Source: Clostridia bacterium (GTDB taxonomy: Bacteria > Bacillota > Clostridia > Oscillospirales > Acutalibacteraceae). From it: a stretch of 64,000 bases of DNA. The DNA lies in the NCBI GenBank assembly GCA_017461235.1, contig JAFTYU010000036.1, positions 78,629 to 142,628 on the forward strand, given 5' to 3'. The notes under the pieces were generated by a model. The model had not been told where the DNA came from, did not search any database, and saw only the letters and a program-made list of their open reading frames with translations. Positions 1 to 8,168 of this stretch are shown here, piece after piece; position 1 is the stretch's first letter, and every line of letters starts with the position of its first letter. A program made the translations under genes and the position numbers.

Positions 1-165
1 CGCCATAAGTGACGTAGCTGCAAGTTTTTTACTTTTGGTTTTTTTTGCACCCCTTGAAAAAGCGCGCACAAGACCATACTGTGCAGTAAGCACAGTAATT
101 AATCTATCGGCTTCCCCGATACTCTGTTCCTTTATAACCAGACCCGGTGCTGTTATTTTTATCAA
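1..165 (-). CDS. recO: DNA repair protein RecO, N-terminal part (cut by window edge)
   Basis: The reverse strand reads an open frame from a TTG at 165 to the left edge (55 codons). It begins MIKITAPGLVIKEQ and continues with GEADRLITVLTAQYGLVRAF and a basic RGAKK stretch. This matches the N-terminal OB fold of RecO, which loads RecA onto SSB-coated DNA in the RecF pathway. GGAG lies 10 nt upstream of the TTG, and family members start at this point relative to the conserved GLVI/GIVL motif. RecO follows era in many Firmicutes. The start overlaps the 3' end of the small upstream gene by about 60 nt, which is unusual. The C-terminal three quarters lie outside the window. Confidence 0.82.
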   Translation of the reverse strand, partial: MIKITAPGLVIKEQSIGEADRLITVLTAQYGLVRAFSRGAKKTKSKKLAATSLMA

Positions 166-274
166 GTGGTTCCAACTCCGTTTTATTTACGGCATTAACA
201 CATTTGCGATATTCAAGGTAATCCGCCACTTTACCCCCTTCGCAAAACCGTTGCCAAAGTTCTTTTTCATCCAT
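104..274 (-). CDS. YqzL-like small protein
   Basis: A 56-aa frame starts at ATG 274 behind a GGTGGGAG ribosome site. It begins MDEKELWQRFCEGGKVADYL and continues with EYRKC. The pattern LW..F..TG/GG....YL.Y is that of the YqzL family, tiny proteins of unknown function often encoded between era and recO in Firmicutes, which is the position here. An upstream in-frame ATG at 316 has no ribosome site, so 274 is preferred. The tail after about residue 35 is Ser/Thr/Gly-rich and overlaps recO, so it may be poorly conserved. The family call rests on a short motif and on position. Confidence 0.55.
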   Translation of the reverse strand: MDEKELWQRFCEGGKVADYLEYRKCVNAVNKTELEPLDKNNSTGSGYKGTEYRGSR

Positions 275-361
275 AATACCACTCCCACCAAATATCTGTA
301 ATAATATTTTATTCATCGGGAGTTTCTTTATACAGTTATGGCATGTTAATAAATAGTTAAT

Positions 362-1255
362 TTAATCCAATCCGAAGTTATGGATAAGACCTTCGCGATT
401 GCGCCAATCCTCCTTAACTTTTACCCAACATTGCAGATTGACCTTGCAGTCAAAAAACTGCTCTAATTCGTGACGGGCATTAGTTGACACTTCTTTAAGC
501 ATAGCGCCTTTTTTACCGATTATTATGCCTTTGTGGCTTTCACGCTCGCAATAAATAACTGCTTCAATATCCAGAATGGGTTTATCGTCACGCTCACGCA
601 TTTTTTCAATTGATACGGCAATACCATGCGGAATTTCTTCATTGAGTCGGTGAAGAAGCTTTTCCCTTATCATCTCCGAAGCCAACACGCGTTCAGGCTG
701 GTCTGTAAGAGTATCTTCGGGGAAGAAAAATTCAGATTCTTCAGCCAGAGCCATAAGCTCACCCTTAAGGGCATCCATACCGTCACCATCACGGGCGCTG
801 ACAGGCACAACCGCGTGGAAATCAAGAAGCTTTGTCAGCTCCATTATCCTGCCCATAAGCTCCTGCTTATCGGCAATCATATCAATTTTATTGATTGCAA
901 GAACAACGGGGATTCCTTCGCCCCTGAGTTTTTCAAGCAATTCTATTTCTGTAGGTCTTATTTCTCCCCTTGACTCGGTAACAAAAAGGCAGGAATCAAC
1001 GCCGCCGATACTGTCATCAACAGCCTGAATCATCTTTTCACCCAATTTTGTTTTAGGCTTGTGAAAACCGGGAGTATCCGTAAATACCAGCTGAATGTCG
1101 CCCTCGGTAAGAACACCCATAATTTTAGTACGTGTCGTCTGGGGACGCGATGATACAATGGCTACCTTCTGACCCAGAAGCCTGTTGAGAATTGAAGATT
1201 TACCTACATTGGGTCTGCCTACTATTGCTATAAAAGCGGTTTTTCTTTGTGACAT
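362..1255 (-). CDS. era: GTPase Era
   Basis: Era is a 297-aa essential GTPase that binds the 3' end of 16S rRNA and helps mature the 30S subunit. The G1 loop GRPNVGKS lies at residues 13-20, G3 DTPG at 60-63 and G4 NKID at 122-125. The C-terminal KH domain carries the RNA-binding GxxG-type loop IIIGKKGAMLKE. Length and domain order are normal. The start overlaps the dgkA stop by one base (TAATG), so translation is probably coupled. It sits in the conserved phoH-ybeY-dgkA-era-recO cluster. Confidence 0.96.
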   Translation of the reverse strand: MSQRKTAFIAIVGRPNVGKSSILNRLLGQKVAIVSSRPQTTRTKIMGVLTEGDIQLVFTDTPGFHKPKTKLGEKMIQAVDDSIGGVDSCLFVTESRGEIRPTEIELLEKLRGEGIPVVLAINKIDMIADKQELMGRIMELTKLLDFHAVVPVSARDGDGMDALKGELMALAEESEFFFPEDTLTDQPERVLASEMIREKLLHRLNEEIPHGIAVSIEKMRERDDKPILDIEAVIYCERESHKGIIIGKKGAMLKEVSTNARHELEQFFDCKVNLQCWVKVKEDWRNREGLIHNFGLD

Positions 1256-1740
1256 TACTCTTTTTCCTTCTTACTAAAATCAAACTTAAAAATAAAAATC
1301 AACGACAAAATAATGGCTATTAACAGGATAACCAGATTCAGGGGATTTTGCGTATAGTGTGCGTAAAGCATCGCAAAAGCTTCAGGTTGCCAGAGTACGG
1401 CGATACCTACAAAAACTGCGGAGACCGCAAACACGAGAACGGCGCCTGCCGCTGCATCCTTTGCAACCTTGACCGCTGCATTATGTTCTTTAGTTGCAGC
1501 ATCATTAGTTTTTTCGATAGCAGTATTTACCATTTCACTCGCTAATACCAAGGCGCTGACAATTATTAATGCGGCACTTTCCGCACGGCTGAGTACAAAC
1601 CAATCGAATCTTATTAAAAAATACGACATAAACCCGAGAAAGGTAAGGTGGATTCTGAAATTGCGCTCGTGAGCCACCATCCATCCAAGTCCTTTGAAAG
1701 CATATAAAAAACTTCGCAAAAGGCTTTTTATATCCTTCAT
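1255..1740 (-). CDS. dgkA: diacylglycerol/undecaprenol kinase family membrane protein
   Basis: This 161-aa integral membrane protein has the DgkA family core: the amphipathic N-terminal helix SFLYAFKGLGWMVAHERNFR and the catalytic stretch ASEMVNTAIEKTND, whose glutamates bind metal-ATP. Gram-positive members mainly phosphorylate undecaprenol. The family is usually about 120-130 aa. This one has an extra C-terminal membrane segment (NLVILLIAIILSLIFIF) and a basic tail. GGAGG lies 7 nt before the ATG, within the end of ybeY. The specific lipid substrate cannot be read from sequence. Confidence 0.88.
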   Translation of the reverse strand: MKDIKSLLRSFLYAFKGLGWMVAHERNFRIHLTFLGFMSYFLIRFDWFVLSRAESAALIIVSALVLASEMVNTAIEKTNDAATKEHNAAVKVAKDAAAGAVLVFAVSAVFVGIAVLWQPEAFAMLYAHYTQNPLNLVILLIAIILSLIFIFKFDFSKKEKE

Positions 1741-1742
1741 TC

Positions 1743-2255
1743 TTATTCCTCCTCGGAATTCATATAATACGATTCGTTTCGTTTAAGACCGAGTTCTGTA
1801 AGTACATGCTCTTCCTTCTCTCTCATATGAACTGCTTCAATGCCGCCGTTCACATGATCGTAACCCAACAAATGAAGCATTGAGTGAACCGTAAGGAAGC
1901 CTATTTCGCGCTGAAGTGTATGTCCGTAGGTTTCTGCCTGACGGACTGCCGTTTCAACAGAGATAACTATATCACCGAGCACACAGGCGCCTGTATCAAT
2001 ATTTTTATCATAAACACCGTTTTCGCCTAAAGGGAATGAAAGCACATCTGTGCTTCTGTCAATATTACGATGCAGCTTATTGAGTTCGTGAATACGCTCA
2101 TCATCAACAAAGGTTACGCTTATTTCCGCAGGTTCGGCAAAATTTTCAAATGTAAGAACTGCATTACAGCAACGTCTGACAAGAAGCCTTACACCCGTAG
2201 GAATTTTTACTGATTTCTGGTCATTGGTGATTATAACTTTAATTTTTTCTTTCAT
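1743..2255 (-). CDS. ybeY: endoribonuclease YbeY
   Basis: YbeY is a zinc-dependent single-strand endoribonuclease in 16S rRNA 3' processing and ribosome quality control. The 170-aa protein carries the signature HSMLHLLGYDH at residues 124-134, whose three His residues bind zinc, and the upstream SFPLGE and LGDIVIS segments typical of the family. It overlaps phoH by four bases (ATGA) and lies two bases before dgkA, so these genes form one translationally coupled unit. Confidence 0.96.
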   Translation of the reverse strand: MKEKIKVIITNDQKSVKIPTGVRLLVRRCCNAVLTFENFAEPAEISVTFVDDERIHELNKLHRNIDRSTDVLSFPLGENGVYDKNIDTGACVLGDIVISVETAVRQAETYGHTLQREIGFLTVHSMLHLLGYDHVNGGIEAVHMREKEEHVLTELGLKRNESYYMNSEEE

Positions 2256-3187
2256 TTCCTTTTCTTTGCCTCCTCATATTTTTCATATGCTCTTATAATA
2301 TCCTGCACAAGCTTATGTCTTACAACATCCTTGCCGGTAAAACGAACAATATCTATCTGCTCCATATTCTTGAGAATTTTCGTCACTTCCACAAGACCGG
2401 AGCGTTTACCTTCAGGCAGGTCAATCTGTGTAACGTCACCCGTTACAACGACCTTTGAATTGAATCCCATTCGTGTAAGGAACATTTTCATCTGTTCCGG
2501 TGTCGTATTCTGCGCTTCATCAAGAATTATGAAGCTGTCATCAAGTGTACGTCCGCGCATATATGCAAGGGGCGCAACTTCAATATTACCGCGTTCAAGG
2601 TATTTATTGAAGTTCTCCGCACCGAGCATATCAAAGAGTGCATCGTACAAGGGTCTTAAATAGGGGTCAACCTTACTTTGAAGGTCACCCGGCAAGAAGC
2701 CTAACTTTTCACCTGCTTCCACAGCAGGGCGTGTAAGAATAATACGGTTAACCTCTTTAGCTCTGAATGCATTTACTGCCATGGCAACGGCAAGATATGT
2801 TTTACCCGTACCTGCAGGGCCGACACCGATAACAATTGTATTATTTTTTATGGATTCAACATAATTCTTCTGACCTAACGTTTTAGGCTTTACCGGTTTG
2901 CCTTTACTTGTGATACAAATGCAATCACCCGACATTGACGTCAGTTTATCTTCATTGCCGTCATCAACCAGAGAAATAACATATCTTACATTCTGTTCGT
3001 TGAGTGTCTCGCCCCTGTTGAGAAGCATAAGAAGTCCGTTAACCGCCTTCACTGCTTTTGAAACATTCTCAGGCTCACCGTTTATTTTTATATCCGAACC
3101 GCGACTGATGACATCAACACCGAAGGATTTTTCAATAATGCGTATATTCTCATCAAAACTGCCGAACAAGCTGACCGCCTGCTCCAT
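2252..3187 (-). CDS. phoH: PhoH-like ATPase
   Basis: This 311-aa PhoH-family P-loop ATPase has Walker A GPAGTGKT at 123-130 and a Walker B motif within FIILDEAQN near residue 220, plus the N-terminal module seen in YbeY-linked PhoH proteins. The family is thought to work in RNA metabolism beside YbeY. The ATG at 3187 has no clear Shine-Dalgarno site. The frame stays open upstream and would encode KVIKSEQI, which resembles the N-terminus of homologues, but it has no ATG, GTG or TTG. The true start is therefore uncertain. Confidence 0.92.
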   Translation of the reverse strand: MEQAVSLFGSFDENIRIIEKSFGVDVISRGSDIKINGEPENVSKAVKAVNGLLMLLNRGETLNEQNVRYVISLVDDGNEDKLTSMSGDCICITSKGKPVKPKTLGQKNYVESIKNNTIVIGVGPAGTGKTYLAVAMAVNAFRAKEVNRIILTRPAVEAGEKLGFLPGDLQSKVDPYLRPLYDALFDMLGAENFNKYLERGNIEVAPLAYMRGRTLDDSFIILDEAQNTTPEQMKMFLTRMGFNSKVVVTGDVTQIDLPEGKRSGLVEVTKILKNMEQIDIVRFTGKDVVRHKLVQDIIRAYEKYEEAKKRK

Positions 3188-3314
3188 TCTGTCAACATTT
3201 ATTATCTGTTCCGATTTAATTACCTTCTTTATAAAATACTAATTATCCAAATACAGTATAACACATTTTTTGTAAATGTCCACTAAAATTTTTCATAATT
3301 TTTGTTGAAAGGTA

Positions 3315-4481
3315 TCAGTTTTCTTCTACAAAAACAGGCTTTTCAAGAGCTATATTTTCAACACAAATTATGCTCATTGTCAAAATACTGCTATTCTCAC
3401 CCTTGTTTTCAGCGAACTTCACACTGCTGATATCAGCTTCAGAATAAAATTCACGTTTTTCTTCAACACAGGACAACAAATTTAACAACAATATTTCTTC
3501 CACCGTGTACTCAATCTGAATTTTATTTAATGATACACCTTCTTCTCTTGTAACCCCTACGGGAAGCACGGTGGATTTTGATTTAAGAGATATCCCTGTA
3601 CAGCTATAAATTTCACCTTCGGGCTTGAATCCCAAAGGTATATTTAATCCGAACAAATCCACTCCATACCGTTTCTCTGTCTGCAAAGTCATAAGCACCT
3701 TTTCTTTTTCAGATTTTTCTGCGGTTATTTTGTTTTCTGTCCGCGCAAAAACCTTACCCCTTGCTCTTGTTAACCCTTCACTGCCGTCCGCATTTGTTTT
3801 TATTCCCGAAATCAACAAACTTCCTTCAGCAACAAAAGCACCTTCTTTTACCGCATTGGTTCCGCCATACCCTTCAACCAATGTTATTTTTCCGCTTTTG
3901 GCGGCAACAATATTTGACGGCGTTTTCGTGTCGGTGACTTCCGGCGCAGGTGTGGATGGGGTATATTCAATCTGAGCCTTATCACCGAAAATATTCAGCG
4001 ACACCCATGACAGTTCGGGATAAGCGGCAAGCAACTTTTCCTGCACATCTATTATTTCAATTTTTGACTTTCTCGCACCGGGTCTCACACCTAATTCCGC
4101 CAGGGTTTGTGTAAAGTTATTTATCTTTACACCATCTTCTTCAACTATCTCTATCTCCCATATAAACCCTGACATATACCAAATAAGGCATATTGACATT
4201 ACAACACCAAAAACCGCGCCGCACCGCCATCTGTGGCGCTTTGCCCAAAATGGAATACCCTTGTTTTTAATGATTTTTATTGTCATTCCTGAGTTTTTGG
4301 CAGGTTTTGCAATGTTTTTAAATTCTGTGGCAGATGTACAGGCTTCGACCTTTACACCATCGTTTTTTATATTCCACAGACTTATTCCGTTTATTTTACA
4401 AAGATTAAGAAATCTTTCCGGAAATCCACCCTCCGCACAAAATTGAACGTAACCGCTCGCATATCTGATTAAACTTACCAT
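3315..4481 (-). CDS. yqfD: sporulation protein YqfD
   Basis: This 388-aa protein matches the YqfD family. An N-terminal cytoplasmic region is followed by one membrane segment (about residues 90-112, CGAVFGVVMSICLIWYM) and a long extracytoplasmic part with WEIEIV and GVRPGARKS motifs. YqfD and YqfC are conserved in endospore formers, and yqfD is needed for normal spore formation in Bacillus. GGGGGAG lies 5 nt before the ATG. It is next to yqfC in the usual order. Its biochemical role is not known. Confidence 0.88.
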   Translation of the reverse strand: MVSLIRYASGYVQFCAEGGFPERFLNLCKINGISLWNIKNDGVKVEACTSATEFKNIAKPAKNSGMTIKIIKNKGIPFWAKRHRWRCGAVFGVVMSICLIWYMSGFIWEIEIVEEDGVKINNFTQTLAELGVRPGARKSKIEIIDVQEKLLAAYPELSWVSLNIFGDKAQIEYTPSTPAPEVTDTKTPSNIVAAKSGKITLVEGYGGTNAVKEGAFVAEGSLLISGIKTNADGSEGLTRARGKVFARTENKITAEKSEKEKVLMTLQTEKRYGVDLFGLNIPLGFKPEGEIYSCTGISLKSKSTVLPVGVTREEGVSLNKIQIEYTVEEILLLNLLSCVEEKREFYSEADISSVKFAENKGENSSILTMSIICVENIALEKPVFVEEN

Positions 4482-4513
4482 AAATTCTCCCCCCCTGTTT
4501 TTACATAAAAAAT

Positions 4514-4756
4514 CTACACAAATTCGAGCTTTTCTATTTTTCCTTTGATATCCGTCTGACCGAAAACGAAGGAATCGGCAACAAGGTTCTTGCCCGTTAT
4601 TTTAAGATTAAGTCTGCCGAGATTCAGGACAATATGCTCATCGGAATAATCAATAACACATTTACAATCCGTAACAATAACGCGACTGTCGGCAAACAGT
4701 TCGATTGCACAATTATTGATATTTTCACTGACATTTTTTAAAGGGTTCCGTTTCAT
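4514..4756 (-). CDS. yqfC: YabP/YqfC family sporulation protein
   Basis: This small protein of about 80 aa has the YabP/YqfC fold signature, including GRLNLKITGKNL. Homologues are mother-cell sporulation proteins. I place the start at ATG 4756 because AAAGGAGG lies 7 nt upstream; an in-frame TTG at 4762 overlaps that site. It is 32 nt upstream of yqfD and divergent from ylbJ, with only 65 bp between them. That gap must hold both promoters, but I could not assign sporulation-sigma boxes with confidence. Confidence 0.87.
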   Translation of the reverse strand: MKRNPLKNVSENINNCAIELFADSRVIVTDCKCVIDYSDEHIVLNLGRLNLKITGKNLVADSFVFGQTDIKGKIEKLEFV

Positions 4757-4821
4757 AATCAATCCTCCTTTGAATATTTTTATGCGTTGTCATCATAAAA
4801 TATTTTGAGGTGTGTCGTAAT

Positions 4822-5889
4822 ATGGCTGAAACAGTATTTAAAAAACTACTACTTTATGCTCCTGCGTTTGCCGTTTTTGCGGTTTGTTTATGGGGTTTGA
4901 TTTTTCATCCTGCAAAAATAGCAGACGGTGTCCGTTGGGGACTTCTTTTGCTTGGCGAAAAAGTTATACCATCCTTGTTTCCGTTTATGGTCTTCTCATC
5001 ATGCGTTTCAAAAACTACCTTTTTTTATTCAGCAACAAAGCTCTTTGAAAAACTCACTCTGAAAACATTTAAAATCTCGGGTGCAGGTTTTGGGGCAATC
5101 ATTCTCGGGTTATTAGGCGGTTATCCCGTCGGAGCAAAAACCGTGTCTGACTTCTACCTTTGCGGAAAAATATCAAAAAACGAGGCGCAACGACTTATAT
5201 GCTGGTGTACAAATCCTGCCCCTGCTTTTGTAATAACCGCCGTAGGAACACTTATGCTTTCAAGCTATAAAACAGGTTTGCTTCTTTACGCATCATCTCT
5301 GCTGTCAGCGTTTACAATCGGCTTTTTCTCCCGTTTCTTTCACGCTCAACAACAAGAAGCAAATTCAACGACTCTATTAAAAGCTGAAAAAAATATCTTT
5401 GTAAACTCTGTTGCACAGTCCGGTGAAACGATGTTGGGTATTTGCGGATGGTTATTGACTTTTTCTGCAATATCCTCACTCACAGATGTGCTTATCCCGC
5501 AAAAAAATGCTGCTCTTTTTCTGAAAGCTCTGGCTGAAGTAACAACAGGCTGTCAGAGTGTTGCCGAACATTCCTTACCCGTTCCGATTATCAGCGCCCT
5601 GTTAGGGTTCGGCGGCTTTGCAGTAATTTTTCAAGTAAACACATATATAAGGAACTGTGAATTTCCGCTGAAAACATTTATATGTATAAAACTTCTCAAT
5701 GGTGCTATGAATGCGTTTTTCTGTTCCTTACTAATAAAAATATTTCCGCAGGCTACAGAGGTTCATGTAACCCTGAATGCAGGAAGTTTTTCTTTCCCCG
5801 TTTCTCAAAGCATAACCACTGCCGTAATTCTTTTAATAATGTGCGCACTTTTTGTAATAGAGGTTGATAACAAAAGAAAAGTGTGTTAA
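4822..5889 (+). CDS. ylbJ: sporulation integral membrane protein YlbJ-like
   Basis: This is a polytopic membrane protein of about 355 aa with the YlbJ/nucleoside-recognition pattern: GLIFHPAKIADGVRWGL near the N-terminus, then KVIPSLFPFMVFSS and the Gly-rich GLLGGYPVGAKTV. YlbJ is a sporulation membrane protein under sigma-E control in Bacillus. TGAGGTG lies 9 nt before ATG 4822; an in-frame GTG at 4810 overlaps that site and is less likely. Its position opposite yqfC/yqfD supports a sporulation role. Confidence 0.85.
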   Translation: MAETVFKKLLLYAPAFAVFAVCLWGLIFHPAKIADGVRWGLLLLGEKVIPSLFPFMVFSSCVSKTTFFYSATKLFEKLTLKTFKISGAGFGAIILGLLGGYPVGAKTVSDFYLCGKISKNEAQRLICWCTNPAPAFVITAVGTLMLSSYKTGLLLYASSLLSAFTIGFFSRFFHAQQQEANSTTLLKAEKNIFVNSVAQSGETMLGICGWLLTFSAISSLTDVLIPQKNAALFLKALAEVTTGCQSVAEHSLPVPIISALLGFGGFAVIFQVNTYIRNCEFPLKTFICIKLLNGAMNAFFCSLLIKIFPQATEVHVTLNAGSFSFPVSQSITTAVILLIMCALFVIEVDNKRKVC

Positions 5890-5914
5890 AATAGCGGTGT
5901 CAGGAGTGGATAAT

Positions 5915-6133
5915 ATGGCTTTGAAGCTTTTCAGAAACAAAACAGAACCACAGTGTGGTTATTGCGAATTTGCGGAAATTGCCCCTGAAGGCAATGTTGC
6001 GGTATGCAGAAAAATAGGCGGTATTATGCAATTACACTCCAAATGTAAAAAATTCAAATATGACCCCCTGAAAAGAGAACCCAAGGTACGTTCCTTTTCA
6101 GGCGAATTTTCAAAAGACGATTTTACGCTGTAG
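5915..6133 (+). CDS. small conserved Cys-motif protein
   Basis: This 72-aa protein begins MALKLFRNKTEPQCGYCEFA and has four Cys (CGYC, VCRK, SKCKKFKYDPLKR), which could bind a metal. I recall similar unnamed proteins in Clostridia with the same C..C...C...C-FKYDPLKR ending, but no function is established. ATG 5915 is preferred because GGAG lies 8 nt upstream. Longer in-frame starts at the 3' end of ylbJ have no ribosome site. It lies 25 nt after ylbJ and is followed by a hairpin. Confidence 0.7.
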   Translation: MALKLFRNKTEPQCGYCEFAEIAPEGNVAVCRKIGGIMQLHSKCKKFKYDPLKREPKVRSFSGEFSKDDFTL

Positions 6134-6165
6134 TACGGTTTCAACCGTACTGCAGTTATTTTTGT
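6132..6165 (+). terminator. probable terminator after ylbJ and the small Cys gene
   Basis: A 9-bp stem (6132-6140 with 6143-6151, core AGTACGG/CCGTACT) is followed by a T-rich stretch (TTATTTTTG) that begins several bases downstream. The stem is good but the U-tract is offset. Confidence 0.6.
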
Positions 6166-6230
6166 AACATCTCACAAAATGAACGCAATATAATCCGATA
6201 AATTTTAATTTATTATTTTGTCGATTTGAC

Positions 6231-6259
6231 TTGAAAAGAGTTGTAAATATTAGTACAAT
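6231..6259 (+). promoter_or_regulatory. sigma-A type promoter of prs
   Basis: A -35 box TTGAAA (6231-6236) and -10 box TACAAT (6254-6259) are 17 bp apart, about 34 nt before the prs GTG. An overlapping TTGACT at 6226 would give a 22-bp spacer and is not used. Confidence 0.6.
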
Positions 6260-6292
6260 TATAGAAGAATATTATTAACGGAGGTTTATGTC

Positions 6293-7501
6293 GTGGCAGA
6301 TGCATTCGGTATTCCCAACACAATCCCTGTAGGTCCCCTCGGTATTATCGCTACACCCGGTTGCGAGGAACTCGCACAAAAAATCAACAGCTATCTCACA
6401 ACCTGGAGAGAAGAAAGAGAGAGCGAGCACAAAACAACTATCGCCTTTTACGGTTATCAGAGAGATACCTTTATCATTGATGCCGATTTTACAAGATTCG
6501 GTTCAGGCGAAGGTAAATGTGTGCTTCATGAAACTGTCAGAGGTTATGACATCTACATTATCTGTGACTGTTTCAATCACGGTCTTACCTACAATATGTA
6601 CGGTTATGAAAACCACTACTCACCCGACGAACATTACGCCAACCTTAAACGAGCAATTTCCGCTGTTGAAGGTAAAGCAAGAAGAATAAATGTTATTATG
6701 CCTATGCTCTATGAAGGCAGACAGCATAAGCGTTCAAGACGTGAATCTCTTGACTGTGCAATTGCGCTTCAGGAACTTTGCACAGATATGGGTGTTGAAA
6801 ACATCATCACCTTTGATGCTCACGACCCCAGAGTACAGAATGCTATCCCTCTTAAAGGTTTTGAAAATGTGGCTCCTACATACCAGATGATTAAGGCGCT
6901 CACAAAGAATTTCAAAGATCTTAAAATTGACCCCGAACATCTTATGGTTATCTCACCCGACGAAGGCGGTATGAGCCGTTGTATCTACTATTCAACAGTT
7001 CTCGGTATTGACCTTGGTATGTTCTATAAACGCCGCGACTACTCTGTTGTCGTAAACGGCAGAAACCCCATTCTTGCTCACGAGTTCCTTGGTGACAATG
7101 TTGAAGGCAAAGACTGTCTCATTATCGACGATATGATTTCTTCAGGTGACTCTATGATAGAAGTTGCCACAAAGCTTAAAGAGCTTAAGGCAAATCGTAT
7201 CTTCGTTTGTACAAGCTTCGGTCTTTTCTGCAACGGTCTTCAGGAATTTGATAAAGCCTATGCAAAGGGCATTCTTGACGGTGTATTCACCACAAACCTT
7301 GTTTACAGAACTCCCGAGCTTCTTGAAAAGCCCTGGTACTTTGAGGTTGATATGAGTAAGTACTGCTCACTTATTATCGATACACTTAACCACGACTGTT
7401 CTGTAAGCTATCTTCTCAATCCTGCTGAAAAAATCAAGGCAAGACTCAATAAATACAGAGAAGAGCAAAAGAAAGAAGAACTTTCTCTTTTCAACAACTG
7501 A
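6293..7501 (+). CDS. prs: ribose-phosphate pyrophosphokinase, long form
   Basis: This 402-aa enzyme makes PRPP from ribose-5-phosphate and ATP, feeding purine, pyrimidine, NAD, His and Trp synthesis. The PRPP loop is DCLIIDDMISSGDSM, and the region YEGRQHKRSRRES takes the place of the classical YARQDRK catalytic loop. It is about 85 aa longer than the usual 315-aa enzyme, with extra N-terminal sequence and a C-terminal charged helix. The start is GTG 6293, 8 nt after GGAGG; an ATG at 6288 is out of frame. It stands alone, with its own promoter and terminator. The product feeds the purine operon at the other end of the window. Confidence 0.9.
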   Translation: MADAFGIPNTIPVGPLGIIATPGCEELAQKINSYLTTWREERESEHKTTIAFYGYQRDTFIIDADFTRFGSGEGKCVLHETVRGYDIYIICDCFNHGLTYNMYGYENHYSPDEHYANLKRAISAVEGKARRINVIMPMLYEGRQHKRSRRESLDCAIALQELCTDMGVENIITFDAHDPRVQNAIPLKGFENVAPTYQMIKALTKNFKDLKIDPEHLMVISPDEGGMSRCIYYSTVLGIDLGMFYKRRDYSVVVNGRNPILAHEFLGDNVEGKDCLIIDDMISSGDSMIEVATKLKELKANRIFVCTSFGLFCNGLQEFDKAYAKGILDGVFTTNLVYRTPELLEKPWYFEVDMSKYCSLIIDTLNHDCSVSYLLNPAEKIKARLNKYREEQKKEELSLFNN

Positions 7502-7504
7502 TAC

Positions 7505-7548
7505 ATACGAAAGGAGTGCTGACGCACTCCTTTCTCGTATTTTATAAA
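7505..7548 (+). terminator. rho-independent terminator of prs
   Basis: A long stem (7505-7519 with 7524-7540, core AAGGAGTGC/GCACTCCTT, two-base bulge) has a TGAC loop and is followed by TTTAT. It starts three bases after the stop codon. Confidence 0.9.
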
Positions 7549-7558
7549 CAAATTCTTA

Positions 7559-7587
7559 TTGACAATCCTGTTTTAATATAGTATTAT
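7559..7587 (+). promoter_or_regulatory. sigma-A promoter of the DUF4234 gene, with leader hairpin
   Basis: TTGACA (7559-7564) and TATTAT (7582-7587) are 17 bp apart. The leader that follows can fold into a hairpin (7600-7606 with 7628-7634 and TTTGTT/AACAAA inside) about 40 nt before the start codon. Confidence 0.7.
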
Positions 7588-7673
7588 TTATAAAGATAGT
7601 TAAAGGGCGGTTTGTTTTAACAAATAACCTTTAAAATCAATATTTCACAATATATATTGGGGGCAACACAATT

Positions 7674-8114
7674 ATGATGAAAAAGAAAAGCATAGGTTTG
7701 TATATCTTCCTCAGCATTATAACTTTCGGTATTTATCCTCTTTTCTTCTGGTACAAATGGACTGAAGACGTTAACAAACTTTGTGACGGCGATGACAAAG
7801 AAAGTGCAAACTACATTCTCATCCTTATCCTTAATGTATTCTCACTCGGTATCAACGCTCCTATCTGGAACTATCAGATGGGCGAAAGATTATTCCAGAA
7901 AGCCGGCGACTACGGTGTAGAGCTTAAACACGGCGGTATGTTCATAATGTTCTGGAAGTTAATCCCCTTCCTCGGAAACTTCATCGGCAACATCTATAAG
8001 ATTGCTTACATCAACAAACTTATTGCCGGTTATAACGCTCAGTTTGCAACAGAAGCTCCTGCTGAGATTCCCGCAGAAACTGAAGAAGTTGAAGTAGAAG
8101 CAGCTGCTGAATAA
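7674..8114 (+). CDS. DUF4234 domain membrane protein
   Basis: This 146-aa protein begins MMKKKSIGLYIFLSIITFGI and continues YPLFFWYKW, the hallmark of DUF4234 membrane proteins. Further hydrophobic segments lie around residues 43-60 and 90-112. The tail is acidic and Ala/Pro/Glu-rich (APAEIPAETEEVEVEAAAE). Function is unknown; DUF4234 proteins are small bacterial membrane proteins. It has its own promoter and terminator. Two adjacent ATGs (7674, 7677) could serve as start. Confidence 0.8.
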   Translation: MMKKKSIGLYIFLSIITFGIYPLFFWYKWTEDVNKLCDGDDKESANYILILILNVFSLGINAPIWNYQMGERLFQKAGDYGVELKHGGMFIMFWKLIPFLGNFIGNIYKIAYINKLIAGYNAQFATEAPAEIPAETEEVEVEAAAE

Positions 8115-8127
8115 TTACTGAATTTTA

Positions 8128-8155
8128 AACCGTCCGTTTTTCGGGCGGTTTTTTT
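8128..8155 (+). terminator. rho-independent terminator of the DUF4234 gene
   Basis: A 9-bp stem (8128-8136 with 8142-8150, AACCGTCCG/CGGGCGGTT, one G-U pair) is followed by seven T. Confidence 0.92.
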
Positions 8156-8168
8156 AATCTCTTATCAT

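Noticed and set aside
4810-4821. GTG 4810 as ylbJ start
   Set aside because: The codon is part of the TGAGGTG ribosome site for ATG 4822.
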